From Paenibacillus aceris (GTDB taxonomy: Bacteria > Bacillota > Bacilli > Paenibacillales > NBRC-103111), in contig NZ_JAGGKV010000017.1 of NCBI RefSeq assembly GCF_017874035.1, positions 62,001 to 126,000 of the forward strand: a stretch of 64,000 bases of DNA. The letters are read 5' to 3'. Positions within the stretch are counted from its first letter, which is position 1, and every line of letters starts with the position of its first letter. The position numbers and the translations under genes are program-made. The notes under the pieces were generated by a model that was given only the letters and a program-made list of their open reading frames with translations, searched no databases and was not told where the DNA came from. Below, piece after piece: positions 43,107-52,361 of the stretch.

Positions 43107-43814
43107 TTACTCCTGCCAAGCAAATCTGTAACCGATTCCGGGCTCCGTGAGAATATAGTGAGGCCTTGTGGAATCTTCTTCGATCTTTTTTCGCAAGTGG
43201 CCGACATACACTCTTAAGTACTGGCTGTCAGATTCATACTGCGAGCCGCCCCAAACCTGCTTGAGCAGTTGGCGGTGCGTCATCACGCGTCCGGCATTAA
43301 GAGCCAGCACTTTCAGCAAATCGTATTCGGTAGGCGTCAGCTTAAGCTTCTCGCCACGCAGTTCCACGGCCCGCTGCGCCAAGTCAATGACAAGCTGGCC
43401 CAGCCTCAGCACCGGCTCATCCTGTGTTTTGGCGATATGCCGCAAGGCGACCCGCATACGGGCCATAAATTCGCCCATCCCAAACGGTTTCGTTACGTAA
43501 TCATCCGCTCCCCGGTCCAAAGCTGCGACCTTATCCTGCTCCTGATCTTGAGCAGTAAGGATAATAATCGGCACCGTAGACCATTCCCGAATATGCCCTA
43601 ATACCTCCATCCCCGTCATATCGGGTAAACCAAGGTCAAGAACAATCAGATCGGGGCGCACCATCGTGGCCTGCAGCAAGCCTTCTTGTCCTGTGGCGGC
43701 TTCGGACGCTTCATAGCCGTGCGCGGTTAACGTAACCCGCAGCAATTTGCGGATTTGCGCCTCGTCATCAATGATTAAAATTTTCGCCCCTGTAGGTGTC
43801 ATATCTATCCCCAT
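43107..43814 (-). CDS. kdpE: KdpE response regulator
   Basis: The 235-residue OmpR-type regulator has a receiver (ILIIDDEAQIRKLL, phosphorylated Asp60 in IVLDLGLPDMTG, Lys in DDYVTKPFGM) and a winged-helix output domain (LTPTEYDLLKVLALNAGRVM, VYVGHLRKKIEEDSTRPHYI, ending EPGIGYRFAWQE). It overlaps the upstream kinase gene by 47 bases, a sign of translational coupling. ATGs at 43814 and 43802 are both possible. It should activate kdp under potassium limitation; twin candidate sites are at 52815-52873 and 54371-54428. Confidence 0.93.
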   Translation of the reverse strand: MGIDMTPTGAKILIIDDEAQIRKLLRVTLTAHGYEASEAATGQEGLLQATMVRPDLIVLDLGLPDMTGMEVLGHIREWSTVPIIILTAQDQEQDKVAALDRGADDYVTKPFGMGEFMARMRVALRHIAKTQDEPVLRLGQLVIDLAQRAVELRGEKLKLTPTEYDLLKVLALNAGRVMTHRQLLKQVWGGSQYESDSQYLRVYVGHLRKKIEEDSTRPHYILTEPGIGYRFAWQE

Positions 43815-45333
43815 CTTTCTCAGCGAATTGTAAAGGCAAGCTTATGCGGAAAACCGTTCCCTGCGGCTCATTTTTGCTCGCCGTAATCTGCCCGCCATGC
43901 GCTTCTACGATACTTTTGCAGATGGCAAGGCCTAAGCCTGTTCCCGGAATATGCTTGGTCAGCTGGCCTCTGTAAAACTTCTCGAATACGCGTTCGAGAT
44001 CTCCCGGAGCAATGCCGATCCCTTGATCTGCGATGGACAAATGGAGCATATCCCGGTCATAGTCCGCTTCAATAACGATCTCGCTCCCTTCCGGCGAATA
44101 CTTAATGCTATTACTGATCACATTGATCAGCACTTGTTCAATCAGCACATCATCCACAGGAACCGATGGCAGTTCGGGAGCGAAGCGAATGCTGACCTTT
44201 CTGCTCTGCAAAGCATCCTTCAGCTGCGAAAGTGCAACACCCACAATATCCTCGATGCCGCACCACATTTTATTGAGCCGCAGCATGCCGCTCTCAATCC
44301 GAACCATGCCCAGCAGATTGCCTACCAGCCGATTCATCCGCGTCGAGCCTTCCCGGATCGTCAGCAGCAGCTCGCGCCTGTCTTCCGGGCTAAAGACGGC
44401 CTCCCCTTCTAATAAGCCGGTTACCGAGCCGATGATGGCCGCTAAAGGGGTTCGCAGCTCGTGCGAAAGCGAATCCAGCAACGCAGTCCTAAGCTTCTCC
44501 GACTCCGCCGTAAGCTGCGCCACCTTGGCTTCATTGGCCAGTTTAACGCGTGATATCGCGACAGCCGCCAAATCGGCCAGCGCTTCGATCGTCCGCAGCA
44601 GCTCCGGCATTTGAGTAAGGCTGTGACCGCGGGCATCGACAGCTAATACGGCATGCATTTGACGGGCCGTATGCAGAGGGACGTGAAGCTGCGACGACTC
44701 CCGCAAGGCAGCTGTCCCACGGCCTGCCGGCGCCTGATGCTCGTATACCCAAGCTGCAATGGACAAGTGCGATTCATCCTTCGCCCATTCGGCGCCATCC
44801 ATGGAATAGGCTTCTACCTGCTGCTCCCCCAGCGCATTCGGCAAAATGATAGCAACCTTCGTGTTCAGCGTTTCGGAAACGTGCTGTACGATATGCTGAA
44901 GCAGCACATCAATATCCGAAATCGCCGTTATCTTCCGGCTGAGCTCATACAAAGCAGCCGTACTGGCTTCCCGCTGCTGCGCTTGATGAAATTGGCTCCG
45001 AAGCCTGGAGGCCAAGCTTGCTGTAAGGGCAGCAACGGATATAAATACTAGAAAAGAGATCAAATAGCGCAAATCTGCAACTGTAAGACTAAAGATGGGA
45101 GGGACAAATAAGAAATCAAGGGATAATATCCCCACGGCCGCAGCGAAAAAAGAGGGTCCTCTGCCCCATCGTACGGCACTGAAAAGTACGGGAACTAAAT
45201 AAAGAAGTGCTATGTTCACAAGACCCAGAAAGGAGCCAAATGTTTTCAGAAATACGGTCACGAGGGCAACGAATAGAGCCGTGCTCCCATACGATTGCCA
45301 ACTGACCCAGCTATCCATACGTTTATTTATCAT
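43768..45333 (-). CDS. KdpD-type sensor histidine kinase lacking the N-terminal module
   Basis: The 521-residue protein corresponds to the C-terminal half of classical KdpD: four short membrane helices (DUF4118, about 15-110), a GAF-like domain (about 125-265), HisKA with LLDSLSHELRTPLAAIIG (His291) and HATPase with NVISNSIKYSPEG, ADQGIGIAP and GTGLGLAICKS. The KdpD/USP module that normally precedes it in the same chain is encoded by the gene directly upstream (4-base gap). The two presumably form a complex that phosphorylates KdpE. Confidence 0.93.
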   Translation of the reverse strand: MINKRMDSWVSWQSYGSTALFVALVTVFLKTFGSFLGLVNIALLYLVPVLFSAVRWGRGPSFFAAAVGILSLDFLFVPPIFSLTVADLRYLISFLVFISVAALTASLASRLRSQFHQAQQREASTAALYELSRKITAISDIDVLLQHIVQHVSETLNTKVAIILPNALGEQQVEAYSMDGAEWAKDESHLSIAAWVYEHQAPAGRGTAALRESSQLHVPLHTARQMHAVLAVDARGHSLTQMPELLRTIEALADLAAVAISRVKLANEAKVAQLTAESEKLRTALLDSLSHELRTPLAAIIGSVTGLLEGEAVFSPEDRRELLLTIREGSTRMNRLVGNLLGMVRIESGMLRLNKMWCGIEDIVGVALSQLKDALQSRKVSIRFAPELPSVPVDDVLIEQVLINVISNSIKYSPEGSEIVIEADYDRDMLHLSIADQGIGIAPGDLERVFEKFYRGQLTKHIPGTGLGLAICKSIVEAHGGQITASKNEPQGTVFRISLPLQFAEKDGDRYDTYRGENFNH

Positions 45334-45337
45334 GCCA

Positions 45338-47638
45338 TCATTTTACCTTATTTCCGGATGTTTGCCACATCGCATAGTCTGCAACGATCAATACATCCAT
45401 CTGGCGGGCCAAAGGAAGCAGCTTTCGTACCATCGCATCGTTCCATACGATGATTTGCGTCGCTCCCGCTCCGCTTGCCAGACTGGCAAATACTTGCGGA
45501 ATTTGCTTATGACTGCCCACTTCCGTATACGAAAACTCGCCTCCTAATGTGGCGGTCAGTTTCTCCAGAGCCTCCAGCTTGTTCCCAACTTCCTCGGCAG
45601 CGCCTCTTGCGATAAAGCTTACATGCCATGCCGCTTTCAAACGATGCGCAATCCGAAATCCCCGGCGGATCAAGCGGTCGGCTTGGGCGATTTCCGTCAC
45701 GCACACATAAATGACTTCTTTTCTTCGCCATGGCCCGCGAAGGGAATTCTTCCGCTCCATAGACTCCAAGCGTTCGTCGACGTCGTCGGCAATCTCGCGC
45801 AGCGCAAGCTCCCGCAGGGCGATCAGGTTGCCCGTTTTGAAAAAATGGTGAAGCGCCTGTTCAACCTTGGCCATTGCATAAATTTTGCCCTCTTTCATGC
45901 GCAGCTGCAGAGCCCCAGGGGCAACATCAATAAGCTGTACCTCATCCGCTGCGCGCAGCAGACTGTCAGGGACCGTTTCCCGCACGCGAATCCCTGTGAT
46001 TTGTTCCACGGCGTCATTCAAGCTCTCCAGGTGCTGCACATTCACGGTTGCAATGACCGAAATGCCCGCCTCCAGAATGTCCAGTACATCCTCAAACCGC
46101 TTCTTGCGCTTGCTCCCGGGTACATTCGTATGCGCCAATTCGTCGACCAAGACCACTTCAGGCCTCAGACGGATAATCGCTTCCGTATCCATTTCCTCAA
46201 GTCGTACATTCTGATACATAATCTCCGCGCGCGGGACGGTCTCAAGCTCGCCAATTTGCTGTATGGTCTCTTTGCGCCCATGCGTCTCGAGCAGGCCGAT
46301 CTTCACATCGATTCCCTTTTTGATCAAATCGTTGCCTTCCCGCAGCATGGTGTAGGTCTTGCCTACGCCGGGGGCGGCTCCGATGTAAACCTTGAACCGG
46401 CCCCGCTTGATTTTTTCGATCTTAGCCTGCACTTCCTGCCTGCTCAGACGCTTATATTTGTAGGGCTCCTTAACCACTTGAATATGTGCCGGAAGAATGC
46501 GCTCCCCCTCTTGGGACGCTCGATCCGCCACTACGAACAGGTCGATATTTTTCGTTCTCTTGAGCAAGCCATTGATGATGGAGCCTTGCAACAAAGTTTG
46601 CCACCTCGTTTGTCTGGAATGCCCCATGACAATGCGCGTTACTTTATGGCTTGTCGCATAATCAACCAGTATTTGCGGGATGCAGCGGCGGTTCCGCAGC
46701 GGAAGCTCCTCAAATTTTGCGCCGATTTTCTCCACAAGCTTCATGATCGATCTGCGGAAAGTCGCCCCTTCCTTCGAAAGCGGCTTATTTACTTTGCGCA
46801 GCGTGATCACATGCAGGTCGCCATTCAATCGTTTGGCGATTTGTTGTCCCCGGCGCACATAAATCGAGCCGTTCCAATGATATTGGGTTGTGACCAATAT
46901 CCGCTCCATTGCCCCGGAAGGTCCGGAGAAGCCCATTTGTTCGCGATGCTCCTCCAAGGATTCATTCACATCCTCAGCTACGAGACGAAGCGCCAGCTCC
47001 CGCAGCACCCCCAAGTTGCCGCGCTTGAAGACGGCAGCATCTTGATTCCCTTTGAGATGCCCTTCCTCCAGCCGGTTTAGTATCGTCTCTGGCGTCGCGT
47101 CGATTAATCTAACCTCATCCGCCAACTCCAACGTGTCCGAAGGCACGCAGTGCCCCACTTCGATGCCTGTCAGCTTATGAGCAACCTCCATTGCTTCTTC
47201 CAGCTCATACACATTCACCGTGGTAATGACACTAATATCTTTCGAAAGTAGAAACTTGATATCATCCAACCGGGATGGAAAGCGAGCGCCTGCTCGATTA
47301 CAATGCGCTAACCCGTCTACGAGGACGACCTCCGGGTTTCTTTCGAGCAAGGCGTCTATATTCAGATCCTTTTGTTCCACGCCATCTTTCATCCAATGAA
47401 TGCTCGGCACCCGCTCCAAGTCCCCCAGTTGTTCCACGGTTTCCGGCCTTTGCAGTGTCGAGACCGCGCAAATGACCACATCGATCCCCTGCTGCTTCAG
47501 ATTATGCCCTTCCCGCAGCATATGGTACGTCTTCCCTGAGCCACTTACCGCTCCGATATATATTTTCAGGCTCCCGCGGTGCAGCTTGGAGATGGATAAC
47601 AGAATTTCCTCCGGTGTTTTGCGTTTGAAACCATCCAC
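45338..47638 (-). CDS. KdpD N-terminal protein with two tandem KdpD-USP modules, no kinase
   Basis: The 766-residue soluble protein contains KdpD (about 20-235), USP (about 245-375), KdpD again (about 412-630) and USP again (about 640-760). Module 2 has canonical motifs: Walker A GAAPGVGKT (420-428) and VVLVDELAHTNVPGS (496-510). Module 1 is degenerate: GAVSGSGKT (29-37) keeps the P-loop but VVLVDGLAHCNRAGA replaces the Glu of DELAHTN with Gly. No membrane helix or kinase domain is present. In classical KdpD one such module is fused to the kinase and, in some Firmicutes, the USP part binds c-di-AMP. Here the sensor half is split off and doubled. It lies in the kdp operon between kdpC and the kinase. 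Confidence 0.9.
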   Translation of the reverse strand: MDGFKRKTPEEILLSISKLHRGSLKIYIGAVSGSGKTYHMLREGHNLKQQGIDVVICAVSTLQRPETVEQLGDLERVPSIHWMKDGVEQKDLNIDALLERNPEVVLVDGLAHCNRAGARFPSRLDDIKFLLSKDISVITTVNVYELEEAMEVAHKLTGIEVGHCVPSDTLELADEVRLIDATPETILNRLEEGHLKGNQDAAVFKRGNLGVLRELALRLVAEDVNESLEEHREQMGFSGPSGAMERILVTTQYHWNGSIYVRRGQQIAKRLNGDLHVITLRKVNKPLSKEGATFRRSIMKLVEKIGAKFEELPLRNRRCIPQILVDYATSHKVTRIVMGHSRQTRWQTLLQGSIINGLLKRTKNIDLFVVADRASQEGERILPAHIQVVKEPYKYKRLSRQEVQAKIEKIKRGRFKVYIGAAPGVGKTYTMLREGNDLIKKGIDVKIGLLETHGRKETIQQIGELETVPRAEIMYQNVRLEEMDTEAIIRLRPEVVLVDELAHTNVPGSKRKKRFEDVLDILEAGISVIATVNVQHLESLNDAVEQITGIRVRETVPDSLLRAADEVQLIDVAPGALQLRMKEGKIYAMAKVEQALHHFFKTGNLIALRELALREIADDVDERLESMERKNSLRGPWRRKEVIYVCVTEIAQADRLIRRGFRIAHRLKAAWHVSFIARGAAEEVGNKLEALEKLTATLGGEFSYTEVGSHKQIPQVFASLASGAGATQIIVWNDAMVRKLLPLARQMDVLIVADYAMWQTSGNKVK

Positions 47639-47708
47639 ATAGCATCATTCTCCTACTCCCTAAAATGACGCAGAAACCACTCTCCAAATAGAGAGTGGCT
47701 GCCTGCTC

Positions 47709-48272
47709 TTACAATTTCACTTGCTTTAGCAGTTCTATATTCAGCTCGGTTACATTGACTCTAGGCTCTCCAAAGATTCCAAGCTGCCGCGCTTTCGTAA
47801 GCCGGTCAACGAGCTCATTCAACTGCTGCTCCGCAATCCTGGTTTCCTTACTGATTCTAGGCACTTGGGCCTTGGCCCCTTCCGGCGATAAGTCCGGATC
47901 GAAGCCCGAGCCTGATACGGTTACTAAATCAGCGGGAATGTCCTTTAGATTTGGATTTTCTATTTTCAATGCATCAATCTTTTCAAGCATTGCCGCTGCA
48001 TAATCGTCTGAGGCTACCACTGTATTGGAGCCGGATGAAGCAGTCGGATCATATTTGGCTGCAGAGCCCCTTGGATGAAACAGCTTCGGTGACTCAAAAT
48101 TTTGAGCGAGCAATTCCGAGCCAATCACGGCACCGCCCGACTCTATGAGACTTCCTTGCGCTTGTTTAGGAAATAAGACCTGAGCTACACCTGTCGTTGC
48201 GAGTGGATAGATGAGCCCACAGACGATCATGAACAATAAAGACACCCGTATTGCTATAAAAACCGATTTCAT
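47709..48272 (-). CDS. kdpC: potassium-transporting ATPase subunit KdpC
   Basis: The 187-residue protein has one N-terminal membrane helix (VSLLFMIVCGLIYPLATTGV, about 10-29) and the periplasm/outside-facing KdpC domain with LIGQ-equivalent GSLIESGGAVIGSELLAQNF, KLFHPRGSAAKYDPTASSGS (about 61-80), LVTVSGSGFDPDLSPEGAKA (about 115-134) and the C-terminal LGIFGEPRVNVTELNIELL. It stabilises the KdpB ATP site. GAGGAGATAGCGAT precedes the ATG; 28 bases from kdpB. Confidence 0.95.
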   Translation of the reverse strand: MKSVFIAIRVSLLFMIVCGLIYPLATTGVAQVLFPKQAQGSLIESGGAVIGSELLAQNFESPKLFHPRGSAAKYDPTASSGSNTVVASDDYAAAMLEKIDALKIENPNLKDIPADLVTVSGSGFDPDLSPEGAKAQVPRISKETRIAEQQLNELVDRLTKARQLGIFGEPRVNVTELNIELLKQVKL

Positions 48273-48300
48273 ATCGCTATCTCCTCATTTCTCTATCTCT

Positions 48301-50343
48301 TTACACGATGTTTAAACCGTGAAGCACCATATCAATGACTTTAATTCCGACGAATGGCACAACGACACCGCCGATACCGTATAACAGAACATTGCGCGAC
48401 AACAATTTATCAGCTGACATCGCCCGGTATTTAACCCCCTTCATCGCAATTGGGATTAGCAGAGGAATGATGATCGCATTGAAAATGAGCGCTGATAAAA
48501 TGGCTGACTCCGGCGAAGCCAGATTCATGATATTCAAAGCTTGCAGCTGCGGCATGGCTAGAATAAACATCGCAGGAATAATTGCGAAGTACTTGGCAAT
48601 GTCGTTGGCGATGGAAAACGTCGTTAATGCTCCGCGGGTGATCAGCAGCTGTTTCCCGATAGAAATGACAGAAAGCAGCTTAGTCGGATCAGAATCAAGA
48701 TCGATCATGTTTGCCGCTTCTTTGGCAGCCATCGTTCCTGAATTCATCGCAAGTCCTACATCCGCCTGTGCCAGCGCAGGAGCGTCATTCGTTCCGTCGC
48801 CAGTCATGGCTACCAATTTACCCTCTTGCTGCTCTTTTTTAATCGCGGCAATTTTATCTTCCGGCTTCGCCTCAGCAATAAATTCGTCTACACCGGCTTC
48901 AAGCGCAATCGTCGCAGCTGTCAGCGGGTTATCCCCGGTACACATGACGGTTTTGATCCCCATGGCGCGCAGCTCGGCAAATCGTTCCTTCAAGCCTGGT
49001 TTCACTGTATCCTTGAGGTAAATAACACCGCAAATTCGCTCATTAACCGCTACCGCAAGCGGAGTGCCTCCGGCCTTAGCGATTCGATTCGTAATCGTCT
49101 CTAAATCAATAGGAATTTTGCCTCCCAGAGAGGCTGCATATTTTTTAATCGCGTCAACCGCGCCTTTACGGACTTTTGTGCCTCCTACGAGATTAAGGCC
49201 TGACATACGCGTATCAGCCGAGAATTCCACCACTTCCGCACCTTCATACGCACCTGCTTGCCAAGATTCACCGAGCTTATTGGCAAGTTCAACAATAGAG
49301 CGTCCTTCCGGTGTTTCGTCTTTCACAGACGCTTGCAGGGCAGCAAACGTAATGTCTCTGGCAGTCAAGCCGTTCACAGGAATAAACTCGGAAGCCATCC
49401 GATTCCCGAAGGTAATCGTCCCTGTTTTATCCAGAATCATCGTATCGATATCCCCGGCTGCTTCAACCGCCTTACCTGACATCGCAAGTACATTAAATTG
49501 CGTGACACGGTCCATACCGGCAATACCGATCGCGGACAAAAGACCGCCGATTGTCGTTGGAATGAGACAGACCAGCAGCGCAATCAAGGTGGAAATCTCC
49601 AACTTCACGTTCAAATACTGCGCCATTGGCACCATGGTCATAATGACGATTAAGAAGATGAGCGTTAAAACAGCAAGCAATGTCGTTAATGCAATCTCAT
49701 TCGGCGTTTTTTGCCGTTTGGCTCCTTCTACGAGCGCTATCATGCGATCTAGGAACGATTCGCCGGGATCAGTCGTCACTTTGACAACGATATAGTCCGA
49801 AGCGACACGAGTTCCTCCTGTAACGGATGAGAAGTCGCCTCCCGCTTCCTTAATAACAGGAGCTGATTCGCCTGTAATGGCAGATTCATCAATAGAAGCT
49901 AAACCTTCAATGATTTCACCGTCGGAGGGGATGATCTCACCGATTTCAATGCGGACCACATCTCCCTTACGGAGAGAAGTTGAGGAAACCTCCTTATAAG
50001 AACCATCCCTTTGAACCAGACGAGCCTTTGTATCGGATTTGGTCTTCCGTAGCGAATCCGCCTGTGCTTTGCCCCGGCCTTCGGCCAGAGCTTCAGCGAA
50101 GTTAGCGAAAAGCAAGGTGAAGAGCAAAATCAAAAACACCGCGATGTTATAACCCCGTCCGACTTCTGTCGAGCCAAACAAATCCGGCGCGAGTGAAAGC
50201 AGCAGCGTAATGACTGTCCCTACCTCGACCACAAACATAACCGGGTTTTTCATCATCACCCAGGGATTTAATTTTTTGAACGAATCCACGATAGCTTGAT
50301 TCATGATTTCTTTTGTCATAGTTTTTTTACGTTCCACGGCCAT
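48301..50343 (-). CDS. kdpB: potassium-transporting P-type ATPase subunit KdpB
   Basis: The 680-residue catalytic subunit has the P-type ATPase core: SIDESAITGESAPV (about 151-164, actuator TGES), DKTGTITFGN (phosphorylated Asp305), VMCTGDNPLTAA and MTGDGTNDAPALAQADVGLA (hinge GDGxNDxP). Seven membrane helices fit the family. It powers uptake through KdpA. AGGAGG stands directly before the ATG at 50343. Length is normal. Confidence 0.97.
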   Translation of the reverse strand: MAVERKKTMTKEIMNQAIVDSFKKLNPWVMMKNPVMFVVEVGTVITLLLSLAPDLFGSTEVGRGYNIAVFLILLFTLLFANFAEALAEGRGKAQADSLRKTKSDTKARLVQRDGSYKEVSSTSLRKGDVVRIEIGEIIPSDGEIIEGLASIDESAITGESAPVIKEAGGDFSSVTGGTRVASDYIVVKVTTDPGESFLDRMIALVEGAKRQKTPNEIALTTLLAVLTLIFLIVIMTMVPMAQYLNVKLEISTLIALLVCLIPTTIGGLLSAIGIAGMDRVTQFNVLAMSGKAVEAAGDIDTMILDKTGTITFGNRMASEFIPVNGLTARDITFAALQASVKDETPEGRSIVELANKLGESWQAGAYEGAEVVEFSADTRMSGLNLVGGTKVRKGAVDAIKKYAASLGGKIPIDLETITNRIAKAGGTPLAVAVNERICGVIYLKDTVKPGLKERFAELRAMGIKTVMCTGDNPLTAATIALEAGVDEFIAEAKPEDKIAAIKKEQQEGKLVAMTGDGTNDAPALAQADVGLAMNSGTMAAKEAANMIDLDSDPTKLLSVISIGKQLLITRGALTTFSIANDIAKYFAIIPAMFILAMPQLQALNIMNLASPESAILSALIFNAIIIPLLIPIAMKGVKYRAMSADKLLSRNVLLYGIGGVVVPFVGIKVIDMVLHGLNIV

Positions 50344-50405
50344 GCAATCCTCCTAATATAGGGTCTTTGAGTCTAGCTCAAAGTCTCTCCGCTCACAGTC
50401 TATCC

Positions 50406-52082
50406 TTAATGCGCCGCCAAATGTTCAGCAATCGGCCCCAATGCCAGCGCCGGGAAGAACGTTAGAGCTCCGATAACTAGAATTATCATAATTAAAATCC
50501 CCATAAATAAAGGTGTATTCGTACGAAGTGTGCCTGTCGTAACAGGAACGACGCGCTTCACTGCTAGAGAGCCTGCAATGGCCAGCATCGCAATAATTGA
50601 AATGTAACGCCCAAACAGCATGACCATACCGATCCCCAAATTGTAAAAGTTCGTATTCGCGCTCAAGCCGCCAAAGGCAGAACCGTTATTGGCCGCTCCC
50701 GATGTGAAAGCATACAACACTTCCGAAAGACCATGAAGACCTTGATTGGAGATAGAAGTGATTGATTCGGGACGTATAAGCGCCCAAGCCGTCGGTGCCA
50801 GAATGATGAGCGGGTGAGTTAGAATAGCGATGGCCGCCAGTTTGATCTCTTTTCCTTCAATCTTTTTACCTAAAAACTCTGGCGTACGGCCAACCATGAG
50901 CCCACAGATGAACACAGACAAAATCAAGTAGAGCAGGCCATTTAACAATCCGACCCCTTTACCCCCGAACACGTTGTTCAGCATCATTTCTGCAAAGGGA
51001 ACGATACTGCCTAGCGGTGTAAGCGATTCATGCATATTGTTCACACTGCCGGTAGTTGCAGCCGTGGTTACGGCTGTAAATAAGGCAGATTCGGATGGTC
51101 CGAATCGGACTTCTTTCCCTTCCATGTTACTGTGTACGCCTAACGCATCTACCGCAGGCACGCCTTTGTACTCGGCATAGAACACAGTAGCGACCATAAC
51201 CAGGAAGATGATGCCCATGGCAGCGAAGATCGTCCAGCCTTGCTTCTTGTTCTTGATCATTAAGCCGAATGCATACACAAGGGATGTAGGCAGCAGCATC
51301 ATACAAATAATGTGGATTAAGTTGGCCACTGGCGTAGGATTTTCGAAAGGATGTGCGGCATTCGTACCGAACCACCCTCCGCCGTTGGTTCCGATATGCT
51401 TAATGGATTCAAAAGAAGCAACTAAACCACGGGTAATGGTTTGCTGAGCGCCTTCAATTGTTGTGGCCTGCACGGCTCCCGACAAGGTTTGTGGAATTCC
51501 TTGAAAAACTAAGACTAAAGCAACAATGAAGCTAAGCGGTATAAATACACGTGTTATCGCTCTAGTCAAATCTACGTAAAAGTTACCGAGATTATCTTGT
51601 CGGCCAACCAGACCGCGTGTGAATGCGACGGCTACAGCGAATCCAGTTGCTGCCGATGTAAACATCGGGAACGTAAGCCCCACCATTTGCGAGAAATAGG
51701 AAAGTGCATTTTCACCACTGTAGGCCTGCCAGTTCGTATTTGTAATAAAAGAGACAGCCGTGTTAAAGGCTAAAGCCGGCGGCATATTCCCGATTCCATC
51801 CGGATTAAGAGGCAAATATTTCTGAAGCCGAAATACAGCATACATGAGGAGCAGCATGACAAAGTTAACTAAAAGTACAGCTCCTAAATACTTTTTCCAC
51901 CCCATCGCTTCGTCTTCTTTAACTCCCATAATTCGATAAGATACACGCTCGAAAGGAGCAAAAACACGATCAAGACCACTCTTTTCATAGCTAAAAACTT
52001 TGACCAAGTAACTACCCACAGGCTTCACCAAAAGCATGATAATTCCCAGTGTGATAACTACTTGTAACAATCCCATACCCAT
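50406..52082 (-). CDS. kdpA: potassium-transporting ATPase channel-like subunit KdpA
   Basis: The 558-residue protein has ten membrane helices and four selectivity-filter-like repeats, e.g. TNTNWQAYSGENALSYF (about 115), NGGGWFGTNAAHPFENPT (about 234-251), TTAATTGSVNN (about 337-347) and SGAANNGSAFGGLSANTNFY (about 460-479). It forms the ion pathway of the Kdp complex. GGGGAGAACC precedes the ATG. kdpF ends 41 bases upstream. Confidence 0.97.
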   Translation of the reverse strand: MGMGLLQVVITLGIIMLLVKPVGSYLVKVFSYEKSGLDRVFAPFERVSYRIMGVKEDEAMGWKKYLGAVLLVNFVMLLLMYAVFRLQKYLPLNPDGIGNMPPALAFNTAVSFITNTNWQAYSGENALSYFSQMVGLTFPMFTSAATGFAVAVAFTRGLVGRQDNLGNFYVDLTRAITRVFIPLSFIVALVLVFQGIPQTLSGAVQATTIEGAQQTITRGLVASFESIKHIGTNGGGWFGTNAAHPFENPTPVANLIHIICMMLLPTSLVYAFGLMIKNKKQGWTIFAAMGIIFLVMVATVFYAEYKGVPAVDALGVHSNMEGKEVRFGPSESALFTAVTTAATTGSVNNMHESLTPLGSIVPFAEMMLNNVFGGKGVGLLNGLLYLILSVFICGLMVGRTPEFLGKKIEGKEIKLAAIAILTHPLIILAPTAWALIRPESITSISNQGLHGLSEVLYAFTSGAANNGSAFGGLSANTNFYNLGIGMVMLFGRYISIIAMLAIAGSLAVKRVVPVTTGTLRTNTPLFMGILIMIILVIGALTFFPALALGPIAEHLAAH

Positions 52083-52123
52083 AGTAGGTTCTCCCCCTGC
52101 TTACATAAGCTCATATTCTACAA

Positions 52124-52201
52124 TTAAAATTTCTCTGGCTTCACTAGAACAAAACCGAGATACACCATGATGGCAAATGCAATGAATCCAATAACAATCA
52201 T
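52124..52201 (-). CDS. kdpF: KdpF small subunit
   Basis: A 25-residue membrane peptide, starting MIVIGFIAFAIMVYLGFVLV and ending with the family hallmark KPEKF. KdpF is a stabilising small subunit of the Kdp complex. A strong AGGAGGTACTCAA site precedes the ATG. Confidence 0.9.
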   Translation of the reverse strand: MIVIGFIAFAIMVYLGFVLVKPEKF

Positions 52202-52255
52202 TTGAGTACCTCCTACTCGTTTTTTCCCAAAAAAACTCTCGTCGAAAGCATGAGC

Positions 52256-52342
52256 TTACGCCTTTTCACAATATTTAAAAAATCCCCAAAACCCTAAAAA
52301 TGTTAATGCCATTAATAAGACCATCGTTACATCGTTGTACAT
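52256..52342 (-). CDS. 28-residue membrane peptide of the kdp operon
   Basis: ATG at 52342, 7 bases after AGGAGG, opens a 28-codon gene: MYNDVTMVLLMALTFLGFWG, then FFKYCEKA. It has one membrane helix and a short C-terminal tail with an aromatic-x-x-Cys-Glu-Lys pattern. It lies between the 141-residue gene (19 bases upstream) and kdpF (54 bases downstream) and is not KdpF itself, which follows with its KPEKF ending. Short peptides with a similar (Y/F)xxC(D/E)(K/R) ending precede kdp genes in some other bacteria as I recall, but I know no assigned function. Confidence 0.75.
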   Translation of the reverse strand: MYNDVTMVLLMALTFLGFWGFFKYCEKA

Positions 52343-52361
52343 AGCACACCTCCTCCAGAAG

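Noticed and set aside
45623..47080. Long 485-codon frame antisense to the KdpD N-terminal gene
   Set aside because: It is a shadow of a strongly supported gene on the other strand, created by its codon usage.
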